Source: Ornithinicoccus hortensis (lineage in GTDB: Bacteria; Actinomycetota; Actinomycetes; Actinomycetales; Dermatophilaceae). From it: a stretch of 64,000 bases of DNA. The stretch is from positions 1,612,001 through 1,676,000 of the forward strand of contig NZ_VFOP01000001.1 of NCBI RefSeq assembly GCF_006716185.1, read 5' to 3'. The translations under genes were made by a program, and so were the position numbers. Shown here one piece after another: positions 44,884-54,175 of the stretch; position 1 is the first letter of the stretch, and each line of letters opens with the position of its first letter. The notes beneath the pieces are model-generated. The model searched no databases and was not told the DNA's origin. It was given only the letters and a program-made list of their open reading frames with translations.

Positions 44884-45933
44884 ATGACCCAGGCATCTGC
44901 ATACTCCTCAAGCCATCCGGACCGTGGCGTCCGCCCCCGACCTACCGGGCGGGACCGTAGAAGTGCGCCCCGGTCTCCGGCAATCGACAAACTTCTGGCG
45001 CTACAGGCTGGCGCGGGGAACCGGGCGGTGTTTGGCGCTTTGAGTCAAGGGAGCAAAGCGCCGGACCCAGTGGTGCAGCGCCAATACATCCTGGCAGCCG
45101 ATCGCGAGGAGGCCCAGACGGCGCTGCGAGCCACGTACGAGATGATCACTATCGCCCAGCTTGGTGGTGGGGACATCGTGCTGGCGGACCAGTTCTGGCG
45201 GGACCATCTGCACGAGTACACACTTAGCGGCCTGCTGGGCGAACTGCTCGCCCCGCTCAACGACACAGAGCGGAAGGAGAGCAAGGTCGGGGTGAGCGTC
45301 ATCGTGGAGCAGTCAGACCAGCGGGTAACGGGGATCCGGATCAAGATTCATGTGGTGGATCCACAGCGGCAGTTTCGGCCGGGGGCGGCAACCTTCGTGC
45401 TCAACAAGGTGTTCCAGGTCGACGAGGGGGGCGCTCTGACGTCCAAGGTCGAGACCATCGTCGCTCCCGGGCGCTCCCGCCCCTACTTCCGTGACCAACT
45501 GCTCCCGATCCTCGATCGGTTGGGGATCACGAAAATCTCGCTGACCGCTTCCCAGATCATGGGCTACGACGCGCCAGGAGGTGTCTCCGTCTGGGCCCGC
45601 TACGGATTCATCCCGGATGCCGATCAGTGGGGAAGGATGCGTGACAGCGGACAGCAGAGGTTGGCCGCCCTCCCGCAGGATGCGGGCATCCGCGAACACA
45701 TCCCTGCGCTCCAGCAGATCTACCAGGACGAGGACCCGAAGGCGCTGCGGCCGCTTGCTCTACTGGCCATGCAGAGTGTCGAGGTGGCCGAACACGTCAC
45801 CGCCGTGCTGCTGGTCGATCAAAACTGGATCGGCACAATCGACCTGGGTGATCCGGAAGCCCGCCGGTGGATTACGACCTACGTCAGGGGAAATACCGAG
45901 GCCTTCCTGGCAGCCATGGGGGTGAACCAATGA
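44884..45933 (+). CDS. Possible secreted effector with LQxxAGNxAV N-terminal motif
   Basis: A 349-residue protein. Residues 40-49 read LQAGAGNRAV and residues 63-67 VVQRQ, the short motif pair that marks N-termini of many actinobacterial proteins associated with extracellular contractile injection systems and DUF4157-type toxins. The rest (about 70-349) is not recognised; DAPGGVSVWARYGFIPD is its most distinctive part. No signal peptide or membrane helix. ATG 44884 is preferred (AAAGG upstream) over TTG 44779. GC and codon use are somewhat lower than in the neighbours. No injection-system genes are in the window. Confidence 0.6.
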   Translation: MTQASAYSSSHPDRGVRPRPTGRDRRSAPRSPAIDKLLALQAGAGNRAVFGALSQGSKAPDPVVQRQYILAADREEAQTALRATYEMITIAQLGGGDIVLADQFWRDHLHEYTLSGLLGELLAPLNDTERKESKVGVSVIVEQSDQRVTGIRIKIHVVDPQRQFRPGAATFVLNKVFQVDEGGALTSKVETIVAPGRSRPYFRDQLLPILDRLGITKISLTASQIMGYDAPGGVSVWARYGFIPDADQWGRMRDSGQQRLAALPQDAGIREHIPALQQIYQDEDPKALRPLALLAMQSVEVAEHVTAVLLVDQNWIGTIDLGDPEARRWITTYVRGNTEAFLAAMGVNQ

Positions 45934-45937
45934 ACGG

Positions 45938-47341
45938 TCACCCGATCGGCCAGTCGGGCACGGCGGAGGCCGGGCGGTGCGCCTCGTACCAGGCTGCGGC
46001 GCGCAGCACGCCGGGGTCGTCGAACCGTCGACCGGAGATCTGCACGCCGATGGTGCGGCCGTCGGTGGTGAAGCCGCAGTTGACCGTCGCGGCTGGCTGC
46101 CCGGACATGTTGTAGGGCACGGTGAAGCCGATGTGCTGCATGCCGCGCCCGTTGTCGGGGTAGGGCATCGGCTGCTCCGCCGGGAAGGCCGACACCGGCG
46201 CGACGGGGGAGAGCACGATGTCGTAGGGGAGGGTCGCCTCCACGGTGACCGCCTGCATCCGCATGATCTGCTGGTAGCAGTCCAGCACCCGGACGCCGCT
46301 CGCCCCGGCGCCGCCGGCGACCCACTCGGCGATGTAGGGCAGCACCCGGGACTGCTGCTCGGGGGTGAGCGCGTCGTAGTCGTTCAGCGAGCGGACCCGC
46401 CAGAACAGGTCGACGGAGTCGAGCAGGTCTGGGGTCATGAACGGGGCCACCTCGGCGACCTCGGCCCCCGCGGCGGCGAACACGTCGGCGACGCCCTGCA
46501 CCGCGGCCAGGATCTCCGGATCCACCTCGCCGCCGCATCCGGCGTCCAGGTGCAGACCCACGCGCAGCCCACGCGGGTCCAGGTCGGTCAGCGTCCAGTC
46601 GATGGAGTGCGGCGGCAGGCTCGTCCAGTCGCGGTCGTCGGGCCGGCTCAGGACCTCCATGAACAGCGCCAGGTCGCCGACGGTGCGCGCCATCGGTCCG
46701 GCGGCCCGGCCCAGGTAGGGCGCGTCGAGCGGGATGCGGCCGTTGGACGGTTTGAGGGTGGCCAGGCCCAGCCAGGTGCCGGGCAGCCGGATCGACCCAC
46801 CGATGTCGGTCCCGACGTGCAGCGGCCCGTAGCCGGCGGCCGCGGCGGCACCGGCCCCCGCGCTGGACCCGCCGGTGGTCAGGTCCGGGTTCCACGGGCT
46901 GCGGGTGGTGCCGTGCAGGCTGGAGACGCCGGAGGAGAGCATGCCCCAGTCCGGCATCACGGTGGAGCCGAGGACCACGCCGCCGGTCTCCAGGACCCGT
47001 GCGGTGATCGGGGCGTCCCGCTCGGGGACGACCGGCTCCACGCCGGCGGTGCCGGCCGGCATCGGGACGCCGGCGCGGGCGACGTTCTCCTTCAGGGTCA
47101 GCGGTATGCCGTCGGCCGGCCCGAGCGGTTCCCCGTCCCGCCAGCGGCGCTCGCTCTCCTTCGCCTGGGCACGCGAGCCCTCGGGGTCGTGCCGCCAGAA
47201 CGCGTTGAGCACCGGCTCCCGCCGCGCGATCACGTCCTGGACCGCCTCGTGCACCTCGACCGGGGAGAGCGAGCCCTCGGCATACCGGGCGCGCAGTTCC
47301 ACCGCGGACAGTCCAGCAATTCCGGCGTCGGTCACGGCCAT
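45938..47341 (-). CDS. Amidase (amidase-signature family)
   Basis: A 467-residue amidase. The catalytic Lys is in GIPLTLKENVARAG, the cis-Ser in TTGGSSAGAGAAAAAGYG and the nucleophile Ser in GTDIGGSIRLPGTWLG, the Ser-cisSer-Lys triad of the family. It hydrolyses an amide bond; substrate unknown. It lies convergent with the preceding gene with 4 bp between stops, and downstream of the carboxypeptidase on the same strand with a terminator between. Confidence 0.93.
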   Translation of the reverse strand: MAVTDAGIAGLSAVELRARYAEGSLSPVEVHEAVQDVIARREPVLNAFWRHDPEGSRAQAKESERRWRDGEPLGPADGIPLTLKENVARAGVPMPAGTAGVEPVVPERDAPITARVLETGGVVLGSTVMPDWGMLSSGVSSLHGTTRSPWNPDLTTGGSSAGAGAAAAAGYGPLHVGTDIGGSIRLPGTWLGLATLKPSNGRIPLDAPYLGRAAGPMARTVGDLALFMEVLSRPDDRDWTSLPPHSIDWTLTDLDPRGLRVGLHLDAGCGGEVDPEILAAVQGVADVFAAAGAEVAEVAPFMTPDLLDSVDLFWRVRSLNDYDALTPEQQSRVLPYIAEWVAGGAGASGVRVLDCYQQIMRMQAVTVEATLPYDIVLSPVAPVSAFPAEQPMPYPDNGRGMQHIGFTVPYNMSGQPAATVNCGFTTDGRTIGVQISGRRFDDPGVLRAAAWYEAHRPASAVPDWPIG

Positions 47342-47454
47342 TCCTTCCCTGGGAGCGCCGCCCGGGTCGCGACGGGGCGTCGGCCGGCGGGCGCGAGGTC
47401 AGCGTATCCCCGGGCCCCGGAGGCCCGGCCGCGGGTCTCCGGCCCCACGGCAAC

Positions 47455-47488
47455 GGCGAGCCCCCGACCGGTCGGTCGGGGAATCGCC
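47455..47488 (-). terminator. Terminator of the 47505-50186 peptidase gene
   Basis: On the minus strand GGCGA..CCCCGACC pairs with GGTCGGGG..TCGCC around a short loop. It starts about 17 nt past the stop codon of the carboxypeptidase gene. Confidence 0.65.
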
Positions 47489-47504
47489 TTCTGTTGCGCC
47501 CGGG

Positions 47505-50186
47505 TCAGCGGAACCGCAGGGCCAGCTCGTCCGCGGTGAGCGGGGTGCCGGCGCCGTTGTAGATGGCGTTGGTGACCAGCGTCCAGGTGGCCCGCGGCCA
47601 GGTCCGGAAGGTGATGTGACCGCCGGCGATGGTGGCCTGGCCGTCACCGACCTCGAAGGTGGCCACGTTGCTGGCGCCCGCGATGGCGGACGTGCCGTGG
47701 GCGTAGCCGCTGACCAGCAGGTCCTCGGACTCCGGGTAGGAGGCCGCCACCTGCGCCTCGCCACCCACCGCGAAGGCCGGGTCGTTGCCGTACCAGACCG
47801 GCCACGCCTCGGGCATGCCCCACGCGGCCGGCGCCGTCGGGTCGAAGGTCTGCTCCAGCAGGGCACCCGGCGCGGACATCACGTCGCGGTCCCTCGGGGT
47901 GATGTTGTCCGCCGGCAGGGACAACGCGTCGACGGCCGTGGTCGAGGCGCTGCCGAGGGCGACCAGGTTGCCGCCGCCCTCGACGAACTCGGCCAGCTTG
48001 GCCGGGCCATCGGGGACGCCCCGGGCCCAGTGGAACTCCTCGGGGTAGTTCGCCGGGTTAAGGCCGTCGGTGATCCGGGAGGTCGAGATCCCCGGCGCCA
48101 GCACGATGGTGTCGTACTTCGCGGCGAGGTCCTCGTAGTCGTCGGCGCTCACCACGGCGTAGTCGGTCCCGTACTGCTCCAGCATCCACATCAGCCAGCC
48201 GCCCGGCATATTGTTGGCGCCGCGGACCAGGCCGACCCGCGTGGTCTCCTCAAGCTCGACCGCGGGCACGCGCGGGGCCTTGCGCACCGCATACACCGGC
48301 AGACCCAGGTCGGCGCTCGCCTGCTCCAGCGCCTCCCGTGCGCCGTCGGCTCTGGCCGGGACGATCAGGGCACCGGGCGGCAGCACGGTGCCGGAGCGGA
48401 CGTCCACCTCCTCGGCGGCGCGGTAGACCGGCACGTCGGTCTGCTCCAGCGCGGTGATCACCCGGCCCAGCCCGTAGGAGGTCGGGCCGACCACGTAGGC
48501 ACCGGTGCGGCCCGGGTCCTTCGGGAACGGCTGGGCAGCCGGGGTCACCTCGTCCACGACGACGCTGGACACCTGCACCGGCTCGTTAACGGCGTCGACG
48601 TCCACGCCCATCAGCAGACCGAGGTTATCCGTGGTCTCGCTGTAGGGCATGATCAGCGGGCAGTCGTTGCACTTGCGTGCCTCGTCCGGGTACTCGTCGA
48701 TCCGCAGCAACTGGTCCACCCACCGGCCCATCGGCTGGTCCGTGCGCAGGATCCAGGACCCCTCCTCGTATGCCGTGCCGCCGGCGGTGAAGTCCTCGGT
48801 CGCCTGCTCGATGACGACCGCGCCGAGGTCGAAGATGCTGAGCAGCTCGTAGGTCGCGAACGGGTCCCGCTGCTCGGCCGGGATGACGTAGGCGCTGGCC
48901 CCGCCGTCCCAGGTCTCGCTGTTGGCGTTGACCTGGTACATGTTGCGGTAGAGCCACTCCTGCGGGTTGCCCGCCACCGTCTCCAGGCCGGAGTAGACGG
49001 CCGTCTCGGCATACTCCACGATCTGCATGGGGCGCCAGGTGGTCTCGTCGTAGGGCAGCGGGGAGCGCAGCGTCGCCGCGGACGGTTCCAGGATGTTCTC
49101 GGAGGTGTAGGTGAACCAGAGGTCCCGGGCGGAGGCGATCTCGGTCAGCCACGTGGTGGTGCCCTGGAAGGTGCTGTAGCCCATCACGTCGGCGTTCCAC
49201 ATGATGCCGTAGGCGTCGTCGGTCTTGGCGCCCTTCTTGCCGGCGGCGATCAGGTCGCGGTTGGCCTCCTGGCCGATGCTGTTCGCCGAGGAGACGGTGA
49301 TCGGGTCCAGGACCGGGGACATCGGCTCGTCCCACGGCGGGCTCCAGATGCGGGGGCTGTTGGCCCCGGCCTGGTGCATGTAGTGCTGCACGACCGGGCG
49401 GTACTTCTGCTCCAGCGCCAGCCGGATCCGGGACTCCTCCTGGGTGAACATGAACCAGTCGCGGTTGTTGTCGTGGCCGACGTACTTCTGATAGAGGTCG
49501 GGGAAGACCCGGGCGTAGTCGGTGCCCTCGGTGTCCATGAAGTAGTCGACCACCCGGTTGTGCCCGTCCGGGTTCTGCGAGGGGACCACCACGATCACCA
49601 TGGCGTCCAGCACCTTCTCGGTGAAGTCGGACTGCTCGGTCGCGAACCGGTGGACCACGTTCATCAGCGCCGGGGTGTTGCCGACCTCGGTGGAGTGGAT
49701 GCCCGCCTCGATGTAGTAGACCGGCACGCTGTCGGCGGCCAGGGTGCGGGCGTACTCGTCGCGGGGCACCCCGGCGGCGTCCGCCTCGACCTGCAGCTGT
49801 GCCGGGTCGGCGAGGCGGGCGTTGATGTCCAGGATCTCCTCCAACCGGTCCAGGTTGGCCGCTGACCCGATCTGCACGATCGGGAATTCCTCGCCCTCCG
49901 TCGTCTCCCCGACGACCTCATAGTTCACCAGCGGGGAACTGTCGGCGATCTGGCTCAGGTAGGCCTTCACCTCGTGGAATCTGGGGAGTTTTGCCTCCTC
50001 GCCCAACGGGTATCCGAAGAATTCCTCGGGCGTGGGCACGGACTGGGTCGGGGCGGTGAATGCCGAGCCGCCCTGGGTCGTGGGGGTGGGGGTCAGGGTC
50101 GCGGTCGCTCCGGTTGTGCCGGAGAGCAACCCGACGATGGAGGCGGCGGCGACGAAGGCGGTCAGGCCCGTCTTTCTCAGTGACAC
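47505..50186 (-). CDS. M14-family zinc carboxypeptidase, exported (copy 1)
   Basis: An 893-residue protein from GTG 50186 with GAGAGGA upstream. A signal peptide spans about residues 8-30. The M14 zinc site is HSTEVGN near residue 165 plus a third ligand in QHYMHQAGANSP, and the catalytic Glu is likely in WLTEIASARD. PSQNPDGHNR is another family motif. The C-terminal 350 residues contain a glutamine-amidotransferase-like, non-catalytic region. It probably trims peptides or cell-wall material outside the cell. It is a paralogue of the gene at 55450-58161. Confidence 0.9.
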   Translation of the reverse strand: MSLRKTGLTAFVAAASIVGLLSGTTGATATLTPTPTTQGGSAFTAPTQSVPTPEEFFGYPLGEEAKLPRFHEVKAYLSQIADSSPLVNYEVVGETTEGEEFPIVQIGSAANLDRLEEILDINARLADPAQLQVEADAAGVPRDEYARTLAADSVPVYYIEAGIHSTEVGNTPALMNVVHRFATEQSDFTEKVLDAMVIVVVPSQNPDGHNRVVDYFMDTEGTDYARVFPDLYQKYVGHDNNRDWFMFTQEESRIRLALEQKYRPVVQHYMHQAGANSPRIWSPPWDEPMSPVLDPITVSSANSIGQEANRDLIAAGKKGAKTDDAYGIMWNADVMGYSTFQGTTTWLTEIASARDLWFTYTSENILEPSAATLRSPLPYDETTWRPMQIVEYAETAVYSGLETVAGNPQEWLYRNMYQVNANSETWDGGASAYVIPAEQRDPFATYELLSIFDLGAVVIEQATEDFTAGGTAYEEGSWILRTDQPMGRWVDQLLRIDEYPDEARKCNDCPLIMPYSETTDNLGLLMGVDVDAVNEPVQVSSVVVDEVTPAAQPFPKDPGRTGAYVVGPTSYGLGRVITALEQTDVPVYRAAEEVDVRSGTVLPPGALIVPARADGAREALEQASADLGLPVYAVRKAPRVPAVELEETTRVGLVRGANNMPGGWLMWMLEQYGTDYAVVSADDYEDLAAKYDTIVLAPGISTSRITDGLNPANYPEEFHWARGVPDGPAKLAEFVEGGGNLVALGSASTTAVDALSLPADNITPRDRDVMSAPGALLEQTFDPTAPAAWGMPEAWPVWYGNDPAFAVGGEAQVAASYPESEDLLVSGYAHGTSAIAGASNVATFEVGDGQATIAGGHITFRTWPRATWTLVTNAIYNGAGTPLTADELALRFR

Positions 50187-50409
50187 GGAAATGTCCTCTC
50201 TAGCCCGGCTATGAATGGTCCCCGTTCAGTGAGAATGAACATTTTCAGTGCGGTGAGGGCGCGTCAATCGAAATGGGCAAAAGAGAGACGATTGGTGGGA
50301 TTGCTAGAGCATGCGACGCCATTGGTCCACCGGTCTTGGGAAAGTCCGGTAATGCCATTGGGACCGTGTGTACGTTACCGCCCGGTGTGCTTTTGCCGGG
50401 ACCTGGCGA

Positions 50410-52356
50410 TTACGAGAAGGCCTGCGAGATGTCCTCGACGGTGGACTCGATGGCCGCACGTTCCTGCTCCGGCGCTTCGGGCTCCTCCTGCCGCGGTGCC
50501 ATGACCGCGGGGTCGACCGTCATCACCGCGTAGCCGGCCACGGCACCCGCGCCGAAGCCGGGGGCGAAGATCCTGGTCGGCCCCGTGATCACGCCCTCGC
50601 TGACCGCGTCGTAGATGGCCAGCGGGATGCTGGCGGAGGAGGTGTTGCCCATCCGCTCGATGTTGAAGTAGAGCCGGTCGGCGGACAGTCCGGACTGGGC
50701 GGCGAGCTCGATGACCATGGTCTTGTTGGCCTGGTGCGGCACGATCAGGTCGATGCTGTCCAGCAGCGAGACGGCCTTGCCGTCGGGGTCTGGGAGCGCG
50801 CCGATCTCCTCCAACATTTGGGCCAGGTAGCGCCCGGCGAGGGTCTTCACCTCCGGTCCGTAGACGGTGATGTTGTTGTCGAAGTCCGGGTTGGGCCAGA
50901 TGATCGAGTTCACCTGGCTCTCCGGCCCGCTGGCGTAGGTCTTGAGGAACTCGATGTCCGGGGCCTCGCCGGGCTCCGCCACGCCGACCAGCAGGGCGGC
51001 CGCGCCGTCGCCGAAGATCATCCGGGACGGTCGGACGTTGCCGATCTTGTCCGAGAACTTCTCGACGCAGACCACCAGGACGGGGCGCTCCACCTCCTGG
51101 ATCAGCCGCACCGCCTCGGCCAGCCCGTAGGGCATCCCGGCGCAGGCGGCGATGAGGTCGAAGGAGGCGTGCGACTGGTAGATCCCCAGGGCGCCCGACA
51201 GGTAGGTCGCGATCGAGGGGATCAGCCGGTTGCTGGTGCAGGTGCACACCACGACCGCGCCGACCTCCTCCGGCCCGACCCCGGCGTGCGCCAGGGCCGA
51301 CCGGGCGGCCCGCAGGGCGATCTCCTCGATGTCCAGCGAGGTGTAGAGCCGCTGCTCGATCCCGGTCTTGCTGCTGATCTCCGCGGCGCTCATCGGCGAC
51401 CAGTTGTAGCCGGAGTTGCGGATCAGGTCCTCGTTGCTGCACACCTGGTCGCCCGGCTCGACGGACAGGGCCAGGATGCGCGGCTGCACCGCGAGGTCGC
51501 GGACCGCGATGGGACGGTAGGGGCGGGTCGGCTGCCGGGCCTCGACCGGGGGGTGCGACGGCCGGTACGGGCCGGGCGCGCCCGTCCTGACCCGGGTGAG
51601 GAACTGCTGCACCTGGCGGTCGCGGGGGTGGAAGAGGACCACGTAGTCGTCGTCGCGCAGGTCACCGACCCGGGCGAGCTCGCTCCGGGTGCGGTCCCAC
51701 GGGTACTGGTTGTGCAGCACCATCGCCCACCGGTGCAGCGCCTCCAGCTCCGGGACGTCCTCGCTGGCGTCCAGGATGTCCTCGAACCGGTAGACCGGGT
51801 AGTCCGGGTCGTAGCCGGTGAGGCGGAGCGTCTGGTGGTCCGGGTCGGCGAGCAGCTCGGCCACGGTGGGCTTGACCGGCGACAGGTCGGTGGCGTGGAA
51901 GGTGCGGTGCGAGAAGACGTCGAAGATCACCTCGAAGATGCGGTCCTCAAGGTCCTGGTCCCACGTGGCGGGCAGCTGCTGGTAGACCTCGCGCACCGCC
52001 TCGGCCTTGCGTGGCCCGTCCTCCCAGGGGGTGAGGGTCGGCATGTAGAGGTCGTCCCGGTTGCGCGGGACGTCCCCCCAGCGGCACGGCCGCTTGTCGA
52101 ACATGGTGATGGCGTACCGGTTGGACCAGAAGAGGTTCATCGCGACGTCGCGCATCAGCTCGTAACGGTGGGTGTAGCGCCCCTGCTCGATGCGCGCGAG
52201 GATCTCGGTCCCGCTGGGCGACTTCGTCTCGAAGTCCCTGCGGATCACCGCCTCCAGTTGCTCCACGTCGGCGAGGGCCGCGAAGTCGAGTTCCGGGGCG
52301 AAGTTGGACGGGAACACCATCCGACCCTGGCTGTTCAGCTGGAAGGGCTGAGTCAT
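50410..52356 (-). CDS. Ketoacyl-ACP synthase III-like protein with 285-residue N-terminal extension
   Basis: A 648-residue protein. The C-terminal 350 residues are a KASIII/FabH fold with the full triad: Cys in LIAACAGMPYG (about residue 405), His in IVPHQANKTM and Asn in RMGNTSSASIP. The first 285 residues (NLFWSNRYAITMFDKRPCRW; EALHRWAMVLHNQYPWD) form a domain I do not recognise. It would condense an acyl-CoA with a malonyl or similar partner. The start at ATG 52356 has GGAG upstream. It is divergent from the NERD helicase and shares 130 bp with it. Confidence 0.75.
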   Translation of the reverse strand: MTQPFQLNSQGRMVFPSNFAPELDFAALADVEQLEAVIRRDFETKSPSGTEILARIEQGRYTHRYELMRDVAMNLFWSNRYAITMFDKRPCRWGDVPRNRDDLYMPTLTPWEDGPRKAEAVREVYQQLPATWDQDLEDRIFEVIFDVFSHRTFHATDLSPVKPTVAELLADPDHQTLRLTGYDPDYPVYRFEDILDASEDVPELEALHRWAMVLHNQYPWDRTRSELARVGDLRDDDYVVLFHPRDRQVQQFLTRVRTGAPGPYRPSHPPVEARQPTRPYRPIAVRDLAVQPRILALSVEPGDQVCSNEDLIRNSGYNWSPMSAAEISSKTGIEQRLYTSLDIEEIALRAARSALAHAGVGPEEVGAVVVCTCTSNRLIPSIATYLSGALGIYQSHASFDLIAACAGMPYGLAEAVRLIQEVERPVLVVCVEKFSDKIGNVRPSRMIFGDGAAALLVGVAEPGEAPDIEFLKTYASGPESQVNSIIWPNPDFDNNITVYGPEVKTLAGRYLAQMLEEIGALPDPDGKAVSLLDSIDLIVPHQANKTMVIELAAQSGLSADRLYFNIERMGNTSSASIPLAIYDAVSEGVITGPTRIFAPGFGAGAVAGYAVMTVDPAVMAPRQEEPEAPEQERAAIESTVEDISQAFS

Positions 52357-52485
52357 GGCACACACTCCGTCGTGTGGGGGACCGTTGCCCCAGAGCCTAG
52401 GGGCTGCGCGCGGTTTAGTCTCGCCGTCTCCCGCAGCCGCTCCGGGTCCAGTAGGGTCGCGGCAGCGACGAGCGAGGGAGGACCC

Positions 52486-54168
52486 GTGGGTGCCCGGTTG
52501 GTTCCGGTCGAGCCGAGTTTCACGACCGAGTCCGAACGCATGGTGTGGGAGAGGCTGCGCATCCAACTGGGCGACGACGCCACGCTGCTGGCCAACCTCC
52601 GGCTGACCGACGAGGAGAAGGACCACGAGCTGGACCTGGTGGTGCTGCTGCCGGGCGCGGGCATCGTAGTGGTCGAGGTCAAGGGTGGCTCGGTCTCGGT
52701 CGACGGGACCGGGGCCTGGCGGCAGGGGAGCGGCCCGGGACGGACGCGCCGGATCTGGCCGGTCGACCAGGCGATGGCCGGCAAGCACGCACTGCGCAAG
52801 TATGTCGAGGCCGACCCGCGCTGGCGGGACTCCTCGCGCACCCGGGTGCGGTGGGCGCACGGGGTCGTGACGGCATACAGCCGCATCGCCGACGACTTCG
52901 CCACCCCCGAGTGCCCCCGCTGGATGGTGCACGACGCGGACGACCTGGGCCGGCTGGCCGAACGGCTGCGGGACAGCGCGCTGCGCCAGGAGTCGGGGTT
53001 CCGGGTGCCGGACGAGGACGACCTCGACCTGGTCGTGGAGATCCTGCGCGGGCGCCACCTGCCCGCCCCGAGCGTCGTCGCGGAGGCCGACGAGCGGGAG
53101 GACCGGGCCGACCGGCTCACCCAGGAGCAGGCGCTGCTGCTCAAGGTGACCCGGCTGCTGCGCAGGGTGGAGATCCGCGGGGGTGCGGGCAGCGGCAAAA
53201 CGGTCTTGGCCCTCACCCAGGCCAAGGAACTGACCCGGGGTGCCTACAAGCAGCCGACACAGCGGGTGGCGCTGCTGTGCTACTCGATGGGGTTGGCGGC
53301 CTTCCTCACCCGGGAGGTGGCCGCCGTGAAGCGACAGCACCAGCCCGCGTTCGTCGGGACCTTCCACGAGCTGGGCCGACGGTGGGGCGCGCCCGACGGG
53401 GACCGCACCGACAGCGACTTCTGGGAGAACCGGCTGCCGACCCTGATGGCCGAGCTGGCCCAGGGACTGTCGGACCGGGAGAAGTTCGACGCGATCGTGG
53501 TGGACGAGGCGCAGGACTTCGCGCAGTCGTGGTGGACCCCGCTGCTCGCCGCGCTGCGCGACCCGGACGAGGGCGGGCTCTACGTCTACTCCGACGAGAA
53601 CCAGCGGATCTTCCCGCGGTTCGGCCGCCCACCGATCGAGCTGGTGCCGTTGGTGCTGGACCACAACCTGCGCAACACCACCCAGATCGGGCAGGCGTTC
53701 GCCCCGCTCACCCCGATGCGGATGCGCCTGCTGGGCGGCGACGGGCCGGAGGTCACCTTCGTGCCGTGCGCCGCCGAGGATGCGCTGGACACCGCGGACG
53801 ACCAGGTCGACCTGCTGCTCGAGGAGGGGTGGGAGCCGGGGCACGTGGCGCTGCTGACCACCGGCTCGCGGCACCCCATGCAGGTGGATCAGACGGAGCG
53901 CCGCGGCTACGACGGCTACTGGGAGACCTTCTGGGACGCCGAGGAGGTGTTCTACGGCACCGTCCTGGGGTGCAAGGGGCTGGAGCGCCGGGCGGTCGTG
54001 CTCTGCGTCAACCAGGAGGATGTCCGGGACCGGTCCCGGGAGCGGCTGTATGTCGGGTTGTCCCGCGCGACGGACCGTCTCGTGGTCGTGGGTGACCCCG
54101 GGGTGGTGCGGGAGATGGGCGGCGACGAGGTCGCGCGGAACCTGGGCGTGCCGACCGGGAAGCCCTAG
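52486..54168 (+). CDS. NERD-domain SF1 DNA helicase
   Basis: A 560-residue protein. The N-terminal NERD nuclease-related domain has LTDEEKDHELDLVVLLP and GIVVVEVKGGSVSV. A UvrD-type helicase follows with Walker A GGAGSGKTVLALT, Walker B VVDEAQDFAQSW and the C-terminal RERLYVGLSRATDRLVVVG. Start GTG 52486 has GAGGGAGGA 3-4 nt upstream. NERD helicases are linked to DNA processing and sometimes defence. The YihY gene begins 7 bp after the stop. Confidence 0.85.
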   Translation: MGARLVPVEPSFTTESERMVWERLRIQLGDDATLLANLRLTDEEKDHELDLVVLLPGAGIVVVEVKGGSVSVDGTGAWRQGSGPGRTRRIWPVDQAMAGKHALRKYVEADPRWRDSSRTRVRWAHGVVTAYSRIADDFATPECPRWMVHDADDLGRLAERLRDSALRQESGFRVPDEDDLDLVVEILRGRHLPAPSVVAEADEREDRADRLTQEQALLLKVTRLLRRVEIRGGAGSGKTVLALTQAKELTRGAYKQPTQRVALLCYSMGLAAFLTREVAAVKRQHQPAFVGTFHELGRRWGAPDGDRTDSDFWENRLPTLMAELAQGLSDREKFDAIVVDEAQDFAQSWWTPLLAALRDPDEGGLYVYSDENQRIFPRFGRPPIELVPLVLDHNLRNTTQIGQAFAPLTPMRMRLLGGDGPEVTFVPCAAEDALDTADDQVDLLLEEGWEPGHVALLTTGSRHPMQVDQTERRGYDGYWETFWDAEEVFYGTVLGCKGLERRAVVLCVNQEDVRDRSRERLYVGLSRATDRLVVVGDPGVVREMGGDEVARNLGVPTGKP

Positions 54169-54175
54169 CGCGCCC

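Noticed and set aside
44715-44960. Short plus-strand frame before the LQxxAGN protein
   Set aside because: It overlaps the hairpin and the better-supported gene in another frame, with no ribosome site.
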